A stretch of DNA of 64,000 nucleotides from an uncultured Eubacterium sp. (GCA_900551755.1 URXK01000001.1:124001-188000), one strand, 5' to 3'. Positions 26,812-36,190 are shown, counted from the first letter of the stretch. The notes: a model not told the origin generated them from the letters alone. Program-made: numbers and translations.

Positions 26812-29133
26812 ATGAAGTGTATAGTTTTAGCAGGGGGTACAGGCGACAGAATGTGGCCTATATCTAGAAAAAATTATCCTAAACAATTTGTTTATTTTAA
26901 CAAAAAGCATTCAATGTTTCAAGAAACAATACTTAGAAATATGCCTTTTTGTGACGAGTTTTGGATAATGACATCTACATCATATCAAAATATTATTCAG
27001 GGACAGCTTAAAGTTTTTTCTGGTTTAAAATACAGATGCTTTTATGAGGAAGAAGGCAAACTTACAGCACCTAGTATTCTTTTAGCCTGCTTATGCGACC
27101 AAGCAGATGAAGAATTTCTTATTGTATCTGTAGATACAATGATTGGTGATGGCAATTATATGCAGACCATAGTTAAGGGAAAAAGCCTTATTGAAAATGG
27201 TAAACTTGTGACTATGGGCGTAAAAACAAAGCATCCAAGCCTCGGTGTTGGCTTTTTATCCGAAGATGAAAATAACAATATAATTTATACATATCCAGAT
27301 ACTGAAGAAGCTAGTTATAAACTTATTAATTCTGAGGGCTATTATTTAGATACGGGAATATTAATGGGTAGAGCTAGTGTTTTCATTGATGAATTCAAAA
27401 AATATTCACCACAATTAGTAGAACAGTTAATAAATCTAGCAGAAAAAATTGAAAAAGAACAGCAATTTGTACACATTCCAGCTACTATGGTAGAAAATAT
27501 TAAACCTTGTAGTATAGGTAATATTATAACAAAAAGGTCTGAAATTATGACTTTGGTTAAAGGTGATTTTATTTGTGAAAGAATAAGAAGCTTTGAATCA
27601 ATGTCTAATCTATGGAATGAAGATAATTATGGAAATATTATTAAAAATAATTGCGATAATGTATCTATAATTAATTTTACAGATGATAAACTTGTTGCTG
27701 CAAATGATTTGAATGATTTGCTTATTGTTAATACTAATGATGCAATTTTAATATCTAAAAGAGGTTCTACTAAACTTATTAAAAATATTGTTGAAGAAAA
27801 TGAAAATGGACCTTTAAAAACTTCCTTTGAAGAAGGTTATGTTTGTTACACAAATTATGGATATAGAACATCACTTTCTCTTGAAAATAATTTTTGGGTG
27901 AGAAAGGTTGTTGTGTATCCTGGTTGCAAATTAAAAAGGCACAGACATAATAAAAGAAGTGAAAATTGGACTATAATTGAAGGTGAAGCAACTGTTTTTG
28001 TTGATGGCAAAAATAGTATTTTATACACAGGTGAAAGTATCTTTGTGGAAAAAGGTGCTGTTCATCAACTTATAAACAATTCATCAAAAAATGTAGTATT
28101 TATTGAAACTGCTGTTGGTGAAATTCTTAATTCAAGTGATAGCAAAAATTCTTTAATAGTAGATGAGGAAGAACAGCTTGTTTTTGACAATATAGTTAAA
28201 ATGGCTCCAGTTTTTAAAGAAACTATTTGGGGTGGAAATAAACTGGAAGAAAAATATGGCAAAAAAAGCCGTGGTAAAAATATTGCTGAATCTTGGGAAA
28301 TATCTGCTCATACAAATGGTCAAAGTTATATAGCCAGTGGACCTTATGCTGGTGAAAAATTTGGCGACTATATTGAAAAAATGGGCAAGGATATTTTAGG
28401 CTGGAAAAATCAGTTTTATGATAAATTTCCTTTACTTGTTAAATTTATTGATGCTTGCGATAATTTATCTATTCAGGTACACCCTGATGATGAATATGCT
28501 ATGATAAATGAAAATCAGTATGGCAAAAATGAAATGTGGTATGTAATAGATGCTGAACAAGATGCTTGTATTTATTGTGGCTTTAACAAAAGTGTTGATA
28601 AAGATGAAATAAAACAAAGAATTAATGACAATACTTTAACTGATATTATGAAGAAGATACCTGTTAAAAAAGGAGATGTGTTTTTTATCCCAGCAGGCAC
28701 TGTTCACGCTATTGGTAAGGGTGTATTAATATGTGAAATACAACAAAATTCTGATGTAACATATCGTCTATATGATTATAACAGAGTTGATGGCTTTGGT
28801 AATAAGCGTCAATTGCATATAAATAAGGCATTAGATGTTCTTTTGCCTAATGAGGGTAAACAGTATAAACCTATTAAATCGGAAAATGCTGATGGTCAAA
28901 CAATATGTAATTGCAAATATTTCACTGTTGATTATATTAATTGTAATGATGTTTCTGCTGTGCAAATAGACAAATCGTCTTTTGTTCTTTTAATTGCAAT
29001 ATCAGGAAGTGGAAAAATTTTTATTGAAAATGATGTAGTAGATTTTAGTCAGGGTGATAGCTTTTTTATTCCTGCAAATGATATAACATTAAAAATTGTA
29101 GGTAATGCAGAGGTTTTAACTGGCAGAATGTAA
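26812..29133 (+). CDS. fusion: GMP-like domain, cupin, mannose-6-P isomerase
   Basis: A 773-residue three-part protein. Residues 1-330 resemble GDP-mannose pyrophosphorylase: GGTGDRMWPISRKNYPKQF aligns with the signature, but the threonine before the arginine is D, the PSD/PAD metal strand is VSVDTMIGD, and no FxEKP loop is visible, so this part may be inactive. Residues 345-445 are a cupin with RHRH (376-379) and ENWTIIEGEATV, as in the isomerase part of bifunctional ManC. Residues 460-773 are a complete class I ManA with QVHPDDEYA, NEMWYVID and GTVHAIGKG, the zinc ligands. It probably makes mannose-6-phosphate from fructose-6-phosphate, feeding the manC gene 24 bases upstream. I see no phosphomannomutase in the window. 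Confidence 0.85.
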   Translation: MKCIVLAGGTGDRMWPISRKNYPKQFVYFNKKHSMFQETILRNMPFCDEFWIMTSTSYQNIIQGQLKVFSGLKYRCFYEEEGKLTAPSILLACLCDQADEEFLIVSVDTMIGDGNYMQTIVKGKSLIENGKLVTMGVKTKHPSLGVGFLSEDENNNIIYTYPDTEEASYKLINSEGYYLDTGILMGRASVFIDEFKKYSPQLVEQLINLAEKIEKEQQFVHIPATMVENIKPCSIGNIITKRSEIMTLVKGDFICERIRSFESMSNLWNEDNYGNIIKNNCDNVSIINFTDDKLVAANDLNDLLIVNTNDAILISKRGSTKLIKNIVEENENGPLKTSFEEGYVCYTNYGYRTSLSLENNFWVRKVVVYPGCKLKRHRHNKRSENWTIIEGEATVFVDGKNSILYTGESIFVEKGAVHQLINNSSKNVVFIETAVGEILNSSDSKNSLIVDEEEQLVFDNIVKMAPVFKETIWGGNKLEEKYGKKSRGKNIAESWEISAHTNGQSYIASGPYAGEKFGDYIEKMGKDILGWKNQFYDKFPLLVKFIDACDNLSIQVHPDDEYAMINENQYGKNEMWYVIDAEQDACIYCGFNKSVDKDEIKQRINDNTLTDIMKKIPVKKGDVFFIPAGTVHAIGKGVLICEIQQNSDVTYRLYDYNRVDGFGNKRQLHINKALDVLLPNEGKQYKPIKSENADGQTICNCKYFTVDYINCNDVSAVQIDKSSFVLLIAISGSGKIFIENDVVDFSQGDSFFIPANDITLKIVGNAEVLTGRM

Positions 29134-29154
29134 TTAGCTAGATTGGAGAGTCAG

Positions 29155-30423
29155 ATGGCAGATAAAAAAAGAATATTGATGTATGCTCATTATTATGTGC
29201 CTGATGTAGCTTCTACAGGACAGATATTAAAAGAGCTTGCAGAAGGAATGAAGGATAAGTTTGACATTACAATTATATGTGTAGTACCATCTTATTCTGG
29301 TGTAATTGATGAAAAGTATAAGAAAAAGAAGTATTATAAAGAAAATATAAATGGCATAAATGTAATAAGAGTAAGAGTGCCTGAGTTTTCTAAGGCTGAT
29401 AAAAAAAGCCGAGTTAAAAATATTTTGGCATATTTCTTTAGAGCTATTTATGCAACATTAAAGGCTGGTAAACAGGATTATGTTTTTTCCATATCACAGC
29501 CTCCAGTGTTAGGTGGTTTACTTGGTGTTATAGGTAAGTTTATGAAAAGAGCAAAATTTATTTACAATATTCAAGACTTTAACCCAGAACAAGTAATGGC
29601 TGTTAATTATAGTAAAAATAAAACTATATTAAAGTTAATGATGTTTTTTGATAAGTTTAGCTGTAGAATGGCTAACAAAGTTATTGTTGTTGGCAGAGAT
29701 ATGGCTGAAACATTAAAAAATCGTTTTAAAAACAAAAAAGTACCTAAATATGCAGTTATTAATAACTGGATTGATGAAAATGAAATTTATCCTTTAGAGC
29801 CTAGTAATGAAAATGTTTTAAAATTTAAAAATAAATATGGCTTAGATGATAAATATATTATAATGTACTCAGGTAATATTGGTCTTTATTATGACCTTGA
29901 AAATATAATAAAGGTTATTGAAAAGTTCCCTAAGGGTACAAAGACTAAAAGTGGTAAAGATGTTGTTTTTGTATTTGTTGGTGCAGGTACTGTTCTTGAC
30001 ACTTTAGTTGAATATAAACAAAAACATAATATGGAAAATGTTGTCTTTATACCTTATCAGGATAAAGCTGATTTAATATATAGTTTAAATGCTGGTGATG
30101 TTCATTGGTGTGTTAATGCTAAGGGAATAAAAGGCGTGTCTTGTCCGTCGAAATATTATGGCATAGCAAGTTGTCAAAAGCCTGTTTTAGGTGTTCTTGA
30201 AAAAGGCTCTGAAATTAGGTGTATTATTGATGAAACAAATAGTGGTCTTTGTGCTGAACCAGAAGATTATGATGCTATTGAAAAAAATATACAGTGGTTT
30301 ATTGATAATGCTGGTAGTGATGTAATTAAAAATATGGCTGAAAGTGGTCATAACAATTTGATGAAAAATTTAACTAGAAAAGTTAGCGTTAATAAATATA
30401 AGGATGAAATATTAAATAGTTGA
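29155..30423 (+). CDS. glycosyltransferase family 4, WbuB-like
   Basis: A 422-residue GT-B glycosyltransferase. Residues 5-45 resemble the N-terminal half of WbuB-like GT4 proteins (AHYYVPDVASTGQILKEL), the hydrophobic loop after PPVLGG may rest on the membrane, DFNPEQ is characteristic of the WbuB group, and the C-terminal half has SGNIGLYYDLE and an E-x7-E-like site around LEKGSEIRCIIDE. The frame is open to 29143, but ATG 29155 has TGGAG 7 bases before it. Donor and acceptor are not readable; many WbuB-like enzymes add fucosamine. Confidence 0.85.
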   Translation: MADKKRILMYAHYYVPDVASTGQILKELAEGMKDKFDITIICVVPSYSGVIDEKYKKKKYYKENINGINVIRVRVPEFSKADKKSRVKNILAYFFRAIYATLKAGKQDYVFSISQPPVLGGLLGVIGKFMKRAKFIYNIQDFNPEQVMAVNYSKNKTILKLMMFFDKFSCRMANKVIVVGRDMAETLKNRFKNKKVPKYAVINNWIDENEIYPLEPSNENVLKFKNKYGLDDKYIIMYSGNIGLYYDLENIIKVIEKFPKGTKTKSGKDVVFVFVGAGTVLDTLVEYKQKHNMENVVFIPYQDKADLIYSLNAGDVHWCVNAKGIKGVSCPSKYYGIASCQKPVLGVLEKGSEIRCIIDETNSGLCAEPEDYDAIEKNIQWFIDNAGSDVIKNMAESGHNNLMKNLTRKVSVNKYKDEILNS

Positions 30424-30436
30424 AAAGGGCTTAATT

Positions 30437-31015
30437 ATGAATAGTAATTGGTTTAAATTGCTTATGAAAGCTACAAAGGTTAAATATGGTAAAAAGTTAC
30501 TTTTAAAAGGTGTACCTGTAATTTTTAATAAAAAGGGTGCTAAACTTAATATTGGTAACAATGTTACTATTAAAAGTAGCTTTTTAAGTAATTTGGTAGG
30601 GCTTTACTCTAGGACTATTATTGTGACAAGAACACCAAATGCTGAGATTGTTATTGGTGACAATGTGGGCATTTCAGGGGCAACAATATATGCGAGAAAA
30701 GGTATTTATATAGGTGACAATACTTGTATTGGTGGAAATTGTAAGATACTTGATAATGATTTTCACCCTATTGATGTTGAAGATAGAATACGACTTCTTA
30801 ATGATACTCACGGAGGCGATGCTGCTGAGCTTATACCAACTAAGGAAATACATATTGGCAAAAACTGCTTTATAGGTTGTAATAGTATTATTCTTAAAGG
30901 CACTGTTTTAGGCGATGGTTGCGTAGTTGGTGCAGGAGCTGTTGTTGCTGGTGTGTTTGAAGATAATTGTGTTATTGCTGGCAATCCAGCTAGAGTTATT
31001 AAGCAGTTAGTATAA
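30437..31015 (+). CDS. hexapeptide-repeat acyltransferase
   Basis: A 192-residue left-handed beta-helix protein of the maltose/virginiamycin acetyltransferase group. Hexapeptide repeats IGNNVTI, IGDNVGISG, IGDNTCIGG, IGKNCFIG and VLGDGCVVGAGAVVAG run through residues 40-180, ending GNPARVIK. The conserved histidine is in the DNDFHPID segment. It lies 13 bases behind the glycosyltransferase, so O-acetylation of the same polymer is likely, using acetyl-CoA. Confidence 0.88.
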   Translation: MNSNWFKLLMKATKVKYGKKLLLKGVPVIFNKKGAKLNIGNNVTIKSSFLSNLVGLYSRTIIVTRTPNAEIVIGDNVGISGATIYARKGIYIGDNTCIGGNCKILDNDFHPIDVEDRIRLLNDTHGGDAAELIPTKEIHIGKNCFIGCNSIILKGTVLGDGCVVGAGAVVAGVFEDNCVIAGNPARVIKQLV

Positions 31016-31065
31016 TGGTGTTTATTAGGTTACTATAGTTTAATGAGTAATTTAAAGGAGAATTT

Positions 31066-33231
31066 ATGAAAAAAATATCAATATTACTTATAACTTTGTT
31101 TACTTGTATGTTTTTTGCAACTATAGCCTATGGAGCAAGTGCAAAATTAGATGGCAAAATAGAGAATAACTTAAGTGTTAATGATATTACAAGTAAAACT
31201 GCTTTAACTATTAGTTTAAGTGGAAATGAGGTTAAGTCATTAAATGATAAAATTACAATAACTTTAAATGGTGCAAATTGGGAAGGTTATGCAAAAAATG
31301 GTACTATTGATGAAAATGTATCCTATGAATTAACATCATCAAATGTTATAAAATTAAAAATTTCAACAAATGAAGAAATTTTAAAAAAAGGATATAAATT
31401 TTCTGTACCTCTTAAAAGTAAAATTGTATTTGCCAAACAATATATATCTGCCGTAGTTGATTATGGTTATGATGATATTGCTGATACAACAGTTAATTAT
31501 GCTAGTTGTTCTTACTCAAGAGCTTATGTTGAGGGTGGTGTAAAAATACATTCACAAGGTGATAAAATATATCAGAAGAATGGAGATACTACTTATAACA
31601 AGTTGAAAATATATGTTGCACCAAGTAATGCAGAAGAAATGAAAAGTGGATTAACAGTCAAGTATGAGGGTGCAATTTGGTCTGACTATAACAATAGTGG
31701 AAAAGTAATATGTGACAGAGGTAATGGTGCTGTATTTGAAAAGGTAAACGATACAATTTTGCGTATAACATTTACTGAATATAATTCAGTAATGCGTTAT
31801 CAAGGTTATACATTAACTTTGCCTCTTACTGGTACAATTACTGGCAATGGTGAAATAAAGGCTACTGTAGATTTTGGTAGTAGCTCTATTGAAAAAAGTA
31901 CAGTAGTATTTGCTAGATGCCCAGATGGTACTTTGTCAATTAAGGCTGAAAATATCACTCATATTGACTACTGCAACAAATTAAGTAATGTTATTATATC
32001 AGATACTTCAACACAGGGATATAATACAAATACTCAATTTGAGGTTAGCATAGGTGGCATTTTCCATTTTGCACAAGTACCTAATATTGAAGGCACAGGA
32101 AAATTTAAGAATAAATGCAAAATACAGTTTAAAAAGGGTAGCGACCAAAAGTTAGTTATAACAATAACTAGCAAAATTGAATCAGGTGAAACTGGTGAAA
32201 TTAAAATTTTAAACCCAATTATACAAAGAGATAAAAAGTCAAACAGCAGTTTTAATAGTGTTGAAATTAATTTAACTGGTAAGGGTTGGGAAAAGTATGA
32301 TAGCACAACAAAGATAGCTGAGTATAAGGCTGGTGTTGTTTATACTCCACCTATTCAGATTAAAGTTGAGAACCCAACAATAGGTGCTAGCAACAAGTAC
32401 AGTGCTTTAAGCAAAATTACACTTACAGATAATACTGACAGAGTTTATAAATCAGGTGATAAAATTATACTTTCTTTTGATAATGGCTTTGGTGTATTTT
32501 CTGGTGGAGCATTGCCTAATGTTACATCAACTGGTAGATTTAAGGATAAGTGCAAACTTACTGTAACAAGTACAGGAGGCTATATTACTATGTTAGATGA
32601 TATAGCTGGAGGTACTGAAGGTGCTATTGTAATAAGTGGTATTGTTCTTGAAAGAAGTGCAACTGGTGAATATAACAATATTAATTTAAAAGTTGCTTAT
32701 TCAGGTGAAGAAAATAATTACTCAACAGCACAAGTTGCTAAATATTCTTCATTATATACAAATATTCCATCAACAACTACTACAGTATCAACAACTGTGA
32801 CTGAAAGCACAACAGAAACTACAACAGCATCTGTTGAAAATACTAAAACTATTAAATTTAAAATTGGTGATATTAATTATAGTGTTAAAGGAGAAAATAA
32901 GGAACTCTTAGCTCCTCCATATATTAAAGATGGCTATACAATGTTGCCAATGAGAGCTTTAGCTAATGCAGTTGGTATAACTGATGATAAAATTAGTTAT
33001 TCTAATGGTGTTGCAACATTTAAAATTAGTGACAGTGTTGACCTTGTTATAACAAAGGGTAGTAATGAATATACTTTGGCTGGTAATAATGTTAATATGT
33101 CAACTTCAGCTGAAATTAAAAACGGTACAATGTTTTTACCAATGAGAGATTTGGCTACAGCAATGGGGATAACTGGTGATAATATTATATTTAATAGTGA
33201 AACAAAAGAAGTTGTTTTGAATATTGATTAA
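31066..33231 (+). CDS. secreted repeat protein with CAO-N stalk domain
   Basis: A 721-residue exported protein. A signal peptide covers about residues 1-24 (ending AYGA). Then come two pairs of repeats: A1 (about 27-152) and A2 (152-288) share strand patterns around GANWEGYAKNGT / GAIWSDYNNSGK and ISAVVDYG / IKATVDFG; B1 (288-427) and B2 (428-565) share FAQVPNIEGTGKFKNKCK / FSGGALPNVTSTGRFKDKCK. A threonine-serine rich linker (567-595) leads to a C-terminal copper amine oxidase N-like domain (598-721) with two TMLPMRALA/TMFLPMRDLA motifs. I do not recognise a catalytic site; the design suggests a cell-surface binding or stalk protein. It ends the polysaccharide block. Confidence 0.8.
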   Translation: MKKISILLITLFTCMFFATIAYGASAKLDGKIENNLSVNDITSKTALTISLSGNEVKSLNDKITITLNGANWEGYAKNGTIDENVSYELTSSNVIKLKISTNEEILKKGYKFSVPLKSKIVFAKQYISAVVDYGYDDIADTTVNYASCSYSRAYVEGGVKIHSQGDKIYQKNGDTTYNKLKIYVAPSNAEEMKSGLTVKYEGAIWSDYNNSGKVICDRGNGAVFEKVNDTILRITFTEYNSVMRYQGYTLTLPLTGTITGNGEIKATVDFGSSSIEKSTVVFARCPDGTLSIKAENITHIDYCNKLSNVIISDTSTQGYNTNTQFEVSIGGIFHFAQVPNIEGTGKFKNKCKIQFKKGSDQKLVITITSKIESGETGEIKILNPIIQRDKKSNSSFNSVEINLTGKGWEKYDSTTKIAEYKAGVVYTPPIQIKVENPTIGASNKYSALSKITLTDNTDRVYKSGDKIILSFDNGFGVFSGGALPNVTSTGRFKDKCKLTVTSTGGYITMLDDIAGGTEGAIVISGIVLERSATGEYNNINLKVAYSGEENNYSTAQVAKYSSLYTNIPSTTTTVSTTVTESTTETTTASVENTKTIKFKIGDINYSVKGENKELLAPPYIKDGYTMLPMRALANAVGITDDKISYSNGVATFKISDSVDLVITKGSNEYTLAGNNVNMSTSAEIKNGTMFLPMRDLATAMGITGDNIIFNSETKEVVLNID

Positions 33232-33263
33232 TAACTTTTGGCGTTAAATATATTGTTAATTAA

Positions 33264-33304
33264 AACACCTCTAAGGTAGGGTATCTACTTTAGAGGTGTT
33301 TTTG
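33264..33304 (+). terminator. terminator closing the polysaccharide block
   Basis: AACACCTCTA (33264-33273) pairs with TAGAGGTGTT (33291-33300), extended inward, followed by TTTTT. Confidence 0.9.
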
Positions 33305-33313
33305 TACGTAAAG

Positions 33314-33342
33314 TTGATAAATAATTGCATTAATGGTAAAAT
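33314..33342 (+). promoter_or_regulatory. promoter of the phosphoesterase gene
   Basis: TTGATA (33314-33319) and TAAAAT (33337-33342), spacer 17. The leader of about 100 bases before the gene shows no clear structure. Confidence 0.6.
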
Positions 33343-33451
33343 AGAACTTAATAAGGATTTGTTAAAATAAATTATATGCTAAGCGTCAAGAACTTGGTGG
33401 CAAAAAATTTAGAAAATATATTAGAAGCAAATTAATGAAATAGGTGATATT

Positions 33452-34555
33452 ATGTTATGGTTAATTGTTTTTGCCGTAGTTATTATTATGGCAGTATTAT
33501 GTTTTGTCTATTTAATAAGCAGATTTTGCAAATTGAACATTATTAGTAAAATAACAAATAATAAAGTAATAAAAATTTTAGTAAGTTTAGGATTAATAGT
33601 TGCTATTACGACTATTTTATGTTGGTCAATAGGTGTAATTAATGCCATTATCTGTTTAATTCATTTAGCTATAATTTGGATTGTTTGTGATTTGGCTTTT
33701 TATTTTATAAGTAAAAAAATAGCTTTAAAAAGATATTATGCTGGAGCTTTAGCTATAATTATAACTATTATTTACTTAGCTGTAGGCTGGATATTAGCTT
33801 ATAATGTGTGGGAAACAAACTATAATATTGAAACTAACAAAAATGTTGGAAATCTACATATTGTTCAATTTGCAGATTCTCATATTGGCACAACATTTGA
33901 TGGTGATGGTTTTAGCAAATATGTAAATAAAATGCAGAAATTAAACCCTGATGTAGTTTTAATAACAGGTGATTTTGTTGATGACGATACTTCTAAAGAA
34001 GATATGATTAAGGCTTGCAAGGCTTTAAGTACATTAAATACAAAATATGGAGTTTACTTTGCCTTTGGTAATCACGATAAGGGATATTACCCACCAGAAA
34101 ATAGAGGCTATGATGGAAATGACTTAATTAATGAGCTTGAAAAAAATGGAGTAACTGTTCTTCAAGATGAAAGTGTACTTGTTGATAATAGATTTTATAT
34201 TGTTGGTAGACAAGATAGGTCCGAAGTTGAAAAAGGTGGCACAAGAAGTGATATGTCAACCTTAGTAAAAAATCTTGATAGCAGTAAATATATTATTGTA
34301 ATGGACCACCAGCCTAATGATTATAATAATGAATTAAATGCTAATGTAGATTTGGTTTTATCTGGTCATACTCACGGAGGACAGTTGTTGCCAATTAATA
34401 AAATTGGTCAGTGGATAGGAGCAAATGATAAAACTTATGGAATTGAAAAGAGGAATAATACAAATTTCATTGTTACATCAGGTATTTCTGATTGGGCTGT
34501 AAAATTTAAAACAGGCTGTAAGTCAGAATATGTAGTTGTAGATATACATCAATAA
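33452..34555 (+). CDS. membrane-anchored metallophosphoesterase
   Basis: A 367-residue protein with about four N-terminal membrane helices (within residues 1-120) and a calcineurin-type phosphoesterase domain. Metal ligands appear in order: D and H of FADSHIG (about 140-145), D of TGDFVDD (about 172), N and H of FGNHDKG (about 206), H of DHQPND and the pair GHTHGG (about 305). This matches YkuE/YaeI-like proteins, some of which act on lipid or UDP-linked substrates at the membrane. AGGTGAT lies 4 bases before the ATG. Transcribed alone. Confidence 0.85.
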   Translation: MLWLIVFAVVIIMAVLCFVYLISRFCKLNIISKITNNKVIKILVSLGLIVAITTILCWSIGVINAIICLIHLAIIWIVCDLAFYFISKKIALKRYYAGALAIIITIIYLAVGWILAYNVWETNYNIETNKNVGNLHIVQFADSHIGTTFDGDGFSKYVNKMQKLNPDVVLITGDFVDDDTSKEDMIKACKALSTLNTKYGVYFAFGNHDKGYYPPENRGYDGNDLINELEKNGVTVLQDESVLVDNRFYIVGRQDRSEVEKGGTRSDMSTLVKNLDSSKYIIVMDHQPNDYNNELNANVDLVLSGHTHGGQLLPINKIGQWIGANDKTYGIEKRNNTNFIVTSGISDWAVKFKTGCKSEYVVVDIHQ

Positions 34556-34605
34556 TAAATTCTAAATATATGTTAAAAATAAACACATATAAATTTATTT
34601 TTTGA

Positions 34606-34634
34606 TTGACAATTAATAACAAAACTGATAAAAT
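34606..34634 (+). promoter_or_regulatory. promoter of the MATE gene
   Basis: TTGACA (34606-34611) and TAAAAT (34629-34634), spacer 17, start of transcription expected near 34641. Confidence 0.7.
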
Positions 34635-34640
34635 AACATT

Positions 34641-34752
34641 GTATCGAGTAGCGAATGCGTAAATCCAGATTGGGTTTACGCATTTTCTTTTTGTACAAAT
34701 ATAGGTTGTGGTAGCTTTGCCTTAAAAGTCTCTGTATTTACAAGGAGGAATT
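34641..34752 (+). promoter_or_regulatory. leader attenuator ahead of the MATE gene
   Basis: AATGCGTAAA (34654-34663) pairs with TTTACGCATT (34675-34684), with CCA/TGG inside, followed by TTCTTTTTG: an intrinsic terminator some 50 bases into the transcript. GTAAATCCAGA (34659-34669) can instead pair with TCTGTATTTAC (34731-34741) over 10 of 11 positions, which would break the terminator. AAGGAGG follows this segment directly. The hairpin closely resembles the one at 62-96. Confidence 0.6.
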
Positions 34753-36126
34753 ATGAAAGATGTTTCAATGAACAAAATGGGTACTATGCCCATTAACAAA
34801 TTAATGCTTAATATGGGTATACCAATGATACTGTCAATGGTACTTCAAGCTGTTTATAATATTGTTGATAGTGCTTTTCTATCTAATATGCCTGAAAATG
34901 GTGAATTAGCCTTAAATGCTTTAACTCTGGCTTTTCCTATACAGCTTTTAATGGTAGCTGTTGGCATTGGTACAGGTGTTGGTACTAATGCTCTTTTAGC
35001 TAGGTGTTTGGGTGCTGGTGACAAGGTAAGAGTGAGTAAAACTGCTGGAAATGCTATATTTTTAGGTGGTGTAATTACAATTATTTTTATGCTTTTTGGA
35101 ATATTTGGTTCAAGAGCGTACATTGCTTCTCAAACATCAAATCCAGTAATACTTGAAATGGGTGTTGATTATCTTAGAATTTGTTCGTTTTTTTCAATTG
35201 GTATGGTTTATTATGCAATATTTGAAAAACTTTTGCAGGCAACAGGTAAGTCTGTCTTATCAACAACAGCACAAATATCTGGTGCAGTAACGAATATTGT
35301 TCTTGACCCTATTTTAATATATGGTTTATTTGGTTTACCAACTATGGGGGTTAAAGGTGCTGCTTATGCTACAGTAATTGGTCAAATTGTGTCTTTTGTT
35401 GTAGCAATGACATTTCATTTTAAAAGTAATAGGGAAATTGAAAATGGATTTAAGTATATAAGACCTTCATTAAAAACTATTATGGAAATATACTCAATAG
35501 GATTGCCGGCAATTATTGCTCAAGCACTTACATCAGTTATGACTTACGGCTTAAATATTATATTTGTTGGTATTGGTGAATCTGTTGTTACAGCTTATGG
35601 TCTTTTTTATAAAATACAGCAATTTATGCTTTTTGCTGCCTTTGGTTTGAGAGATGCTATTACACCTATTGTAGCATTTAACAATGGTATGAAAGATAAA
35701 AATAGAGTAAAAGCCAGCATTAAATGTGGTATGACATATACACTTATAATTATGATAGTTGGTTTTGTTGCCCTTGAATTATTTGCTCAACCTTTTTCCA
35801 GAATGTTTGGTCTTTCTGGCGAAACAGAAAAATATTGTATAAGTGCAATGAGAGTTATATCAATTAGCTTTATTTTTGCTGGAGCTAATATTGCTTTTCA
35901 AGGTGTATTTCAAGCTCTTAATGCCGGTATTGAATCCCTTGTTATTTCTGTTTGCAGACAAATAATTTTTATTATACCTATAGCTTGGATTTTTGCTATT
36001 ATTGCTGGAAGTGAAAATATTGGATTAGTATGGTCAACATTTCCTATTGGTGAGTTTTTGACTGTTGTGATTGCTTGTGTATTTATGTCAAAAATTAATA
36101 AAAATAAAATTAATATGTTAAATTAG
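34753..36126 (+). CDS. MATE family efflux transporter
   Basis: A 457-residue, twelve-helix transporter of the MATE family, which exports cationic drugs in exchange for Na+ or H+. The N-terminal NMGIPMILSMVLQAVYNIVDSAFLS and the matching second-half region SIGLPAIIAQALTSVMTYGLN show the internal repeat. GVGTNALLARCLGAGD is typical of the NorM/DinF-like branch. AAGGAGG lies 6 bases before the ATG. Its leader carries an attenuator-like structure, so expression may be induced by a substrate or by slowed translation; this is inference. Confidence 0.9.
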   Translation: MKDVSMNKMGTMPINKLMLNMGIPMILSMVLQAVYNIVDSAFLSNMPENGELALNALTLAFPIQLLMVAVGIGTGVGTNALLARCLGAGDKVRVSKTAGNAIFLGGVITIIFMLFGIFGSRAYIASQTSNPVILEMGVDYLRICSFFSIGMVYYAIFEKLLQATGKSVLSTTAQISGAVTNIVLDPILIYGLFGLPTMGVKGAAYATVIGQIVSFVVAMTFHFKSNREIENGFKYIRPSLKTIMEIYSIGLPAIIAQALTSVMTYGLNIIFVGIGESVVTAYGLFYKIQQFMLFAAFGLRDAITPIVAFNNGMKDKNRVKASIKCGMTYTLIIMIVGFVALELFAQPFSRMFGLSGETEKYCISAMRVISISFIFAGANIAFQGVFQALNAGIESLVISVCRQIIFIIPIAWIFAIIAGSENIGLVWSTFPIGEFLTVVIACVFMSKINKNKINMLN

Positions 36127-36155
36127 TTTACCTTTTTATGCAAAAATGGTATAAT
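36127..36155 (+). promoter_or_regulatory. promoter of the cytidylate kinase-like gene
   Basis: TTTACC (36127-36132) and a perfect TATAAT (36150-36155), spacer 17, with TGG before the -10 box. Confidence 0.6.
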
Positions 36156-36190
36156 AATGTAAATTCAATTTTAAGATTGGAGGTATTTTT

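Noticed and set aside
33245..33265. TTGTTAA-like sequence as a possible Rex site
   Set aside because: Only half of the palindrome is right and it lies next to a terminator, not at a promoter.
33370..33441. Open stretch ending KYIRSKLMK before the phosphoesterase
   Set aside because: It resembles the tail of a protein, but is under 30 codons without a start or ribosome site; too little to call a pseudogene.
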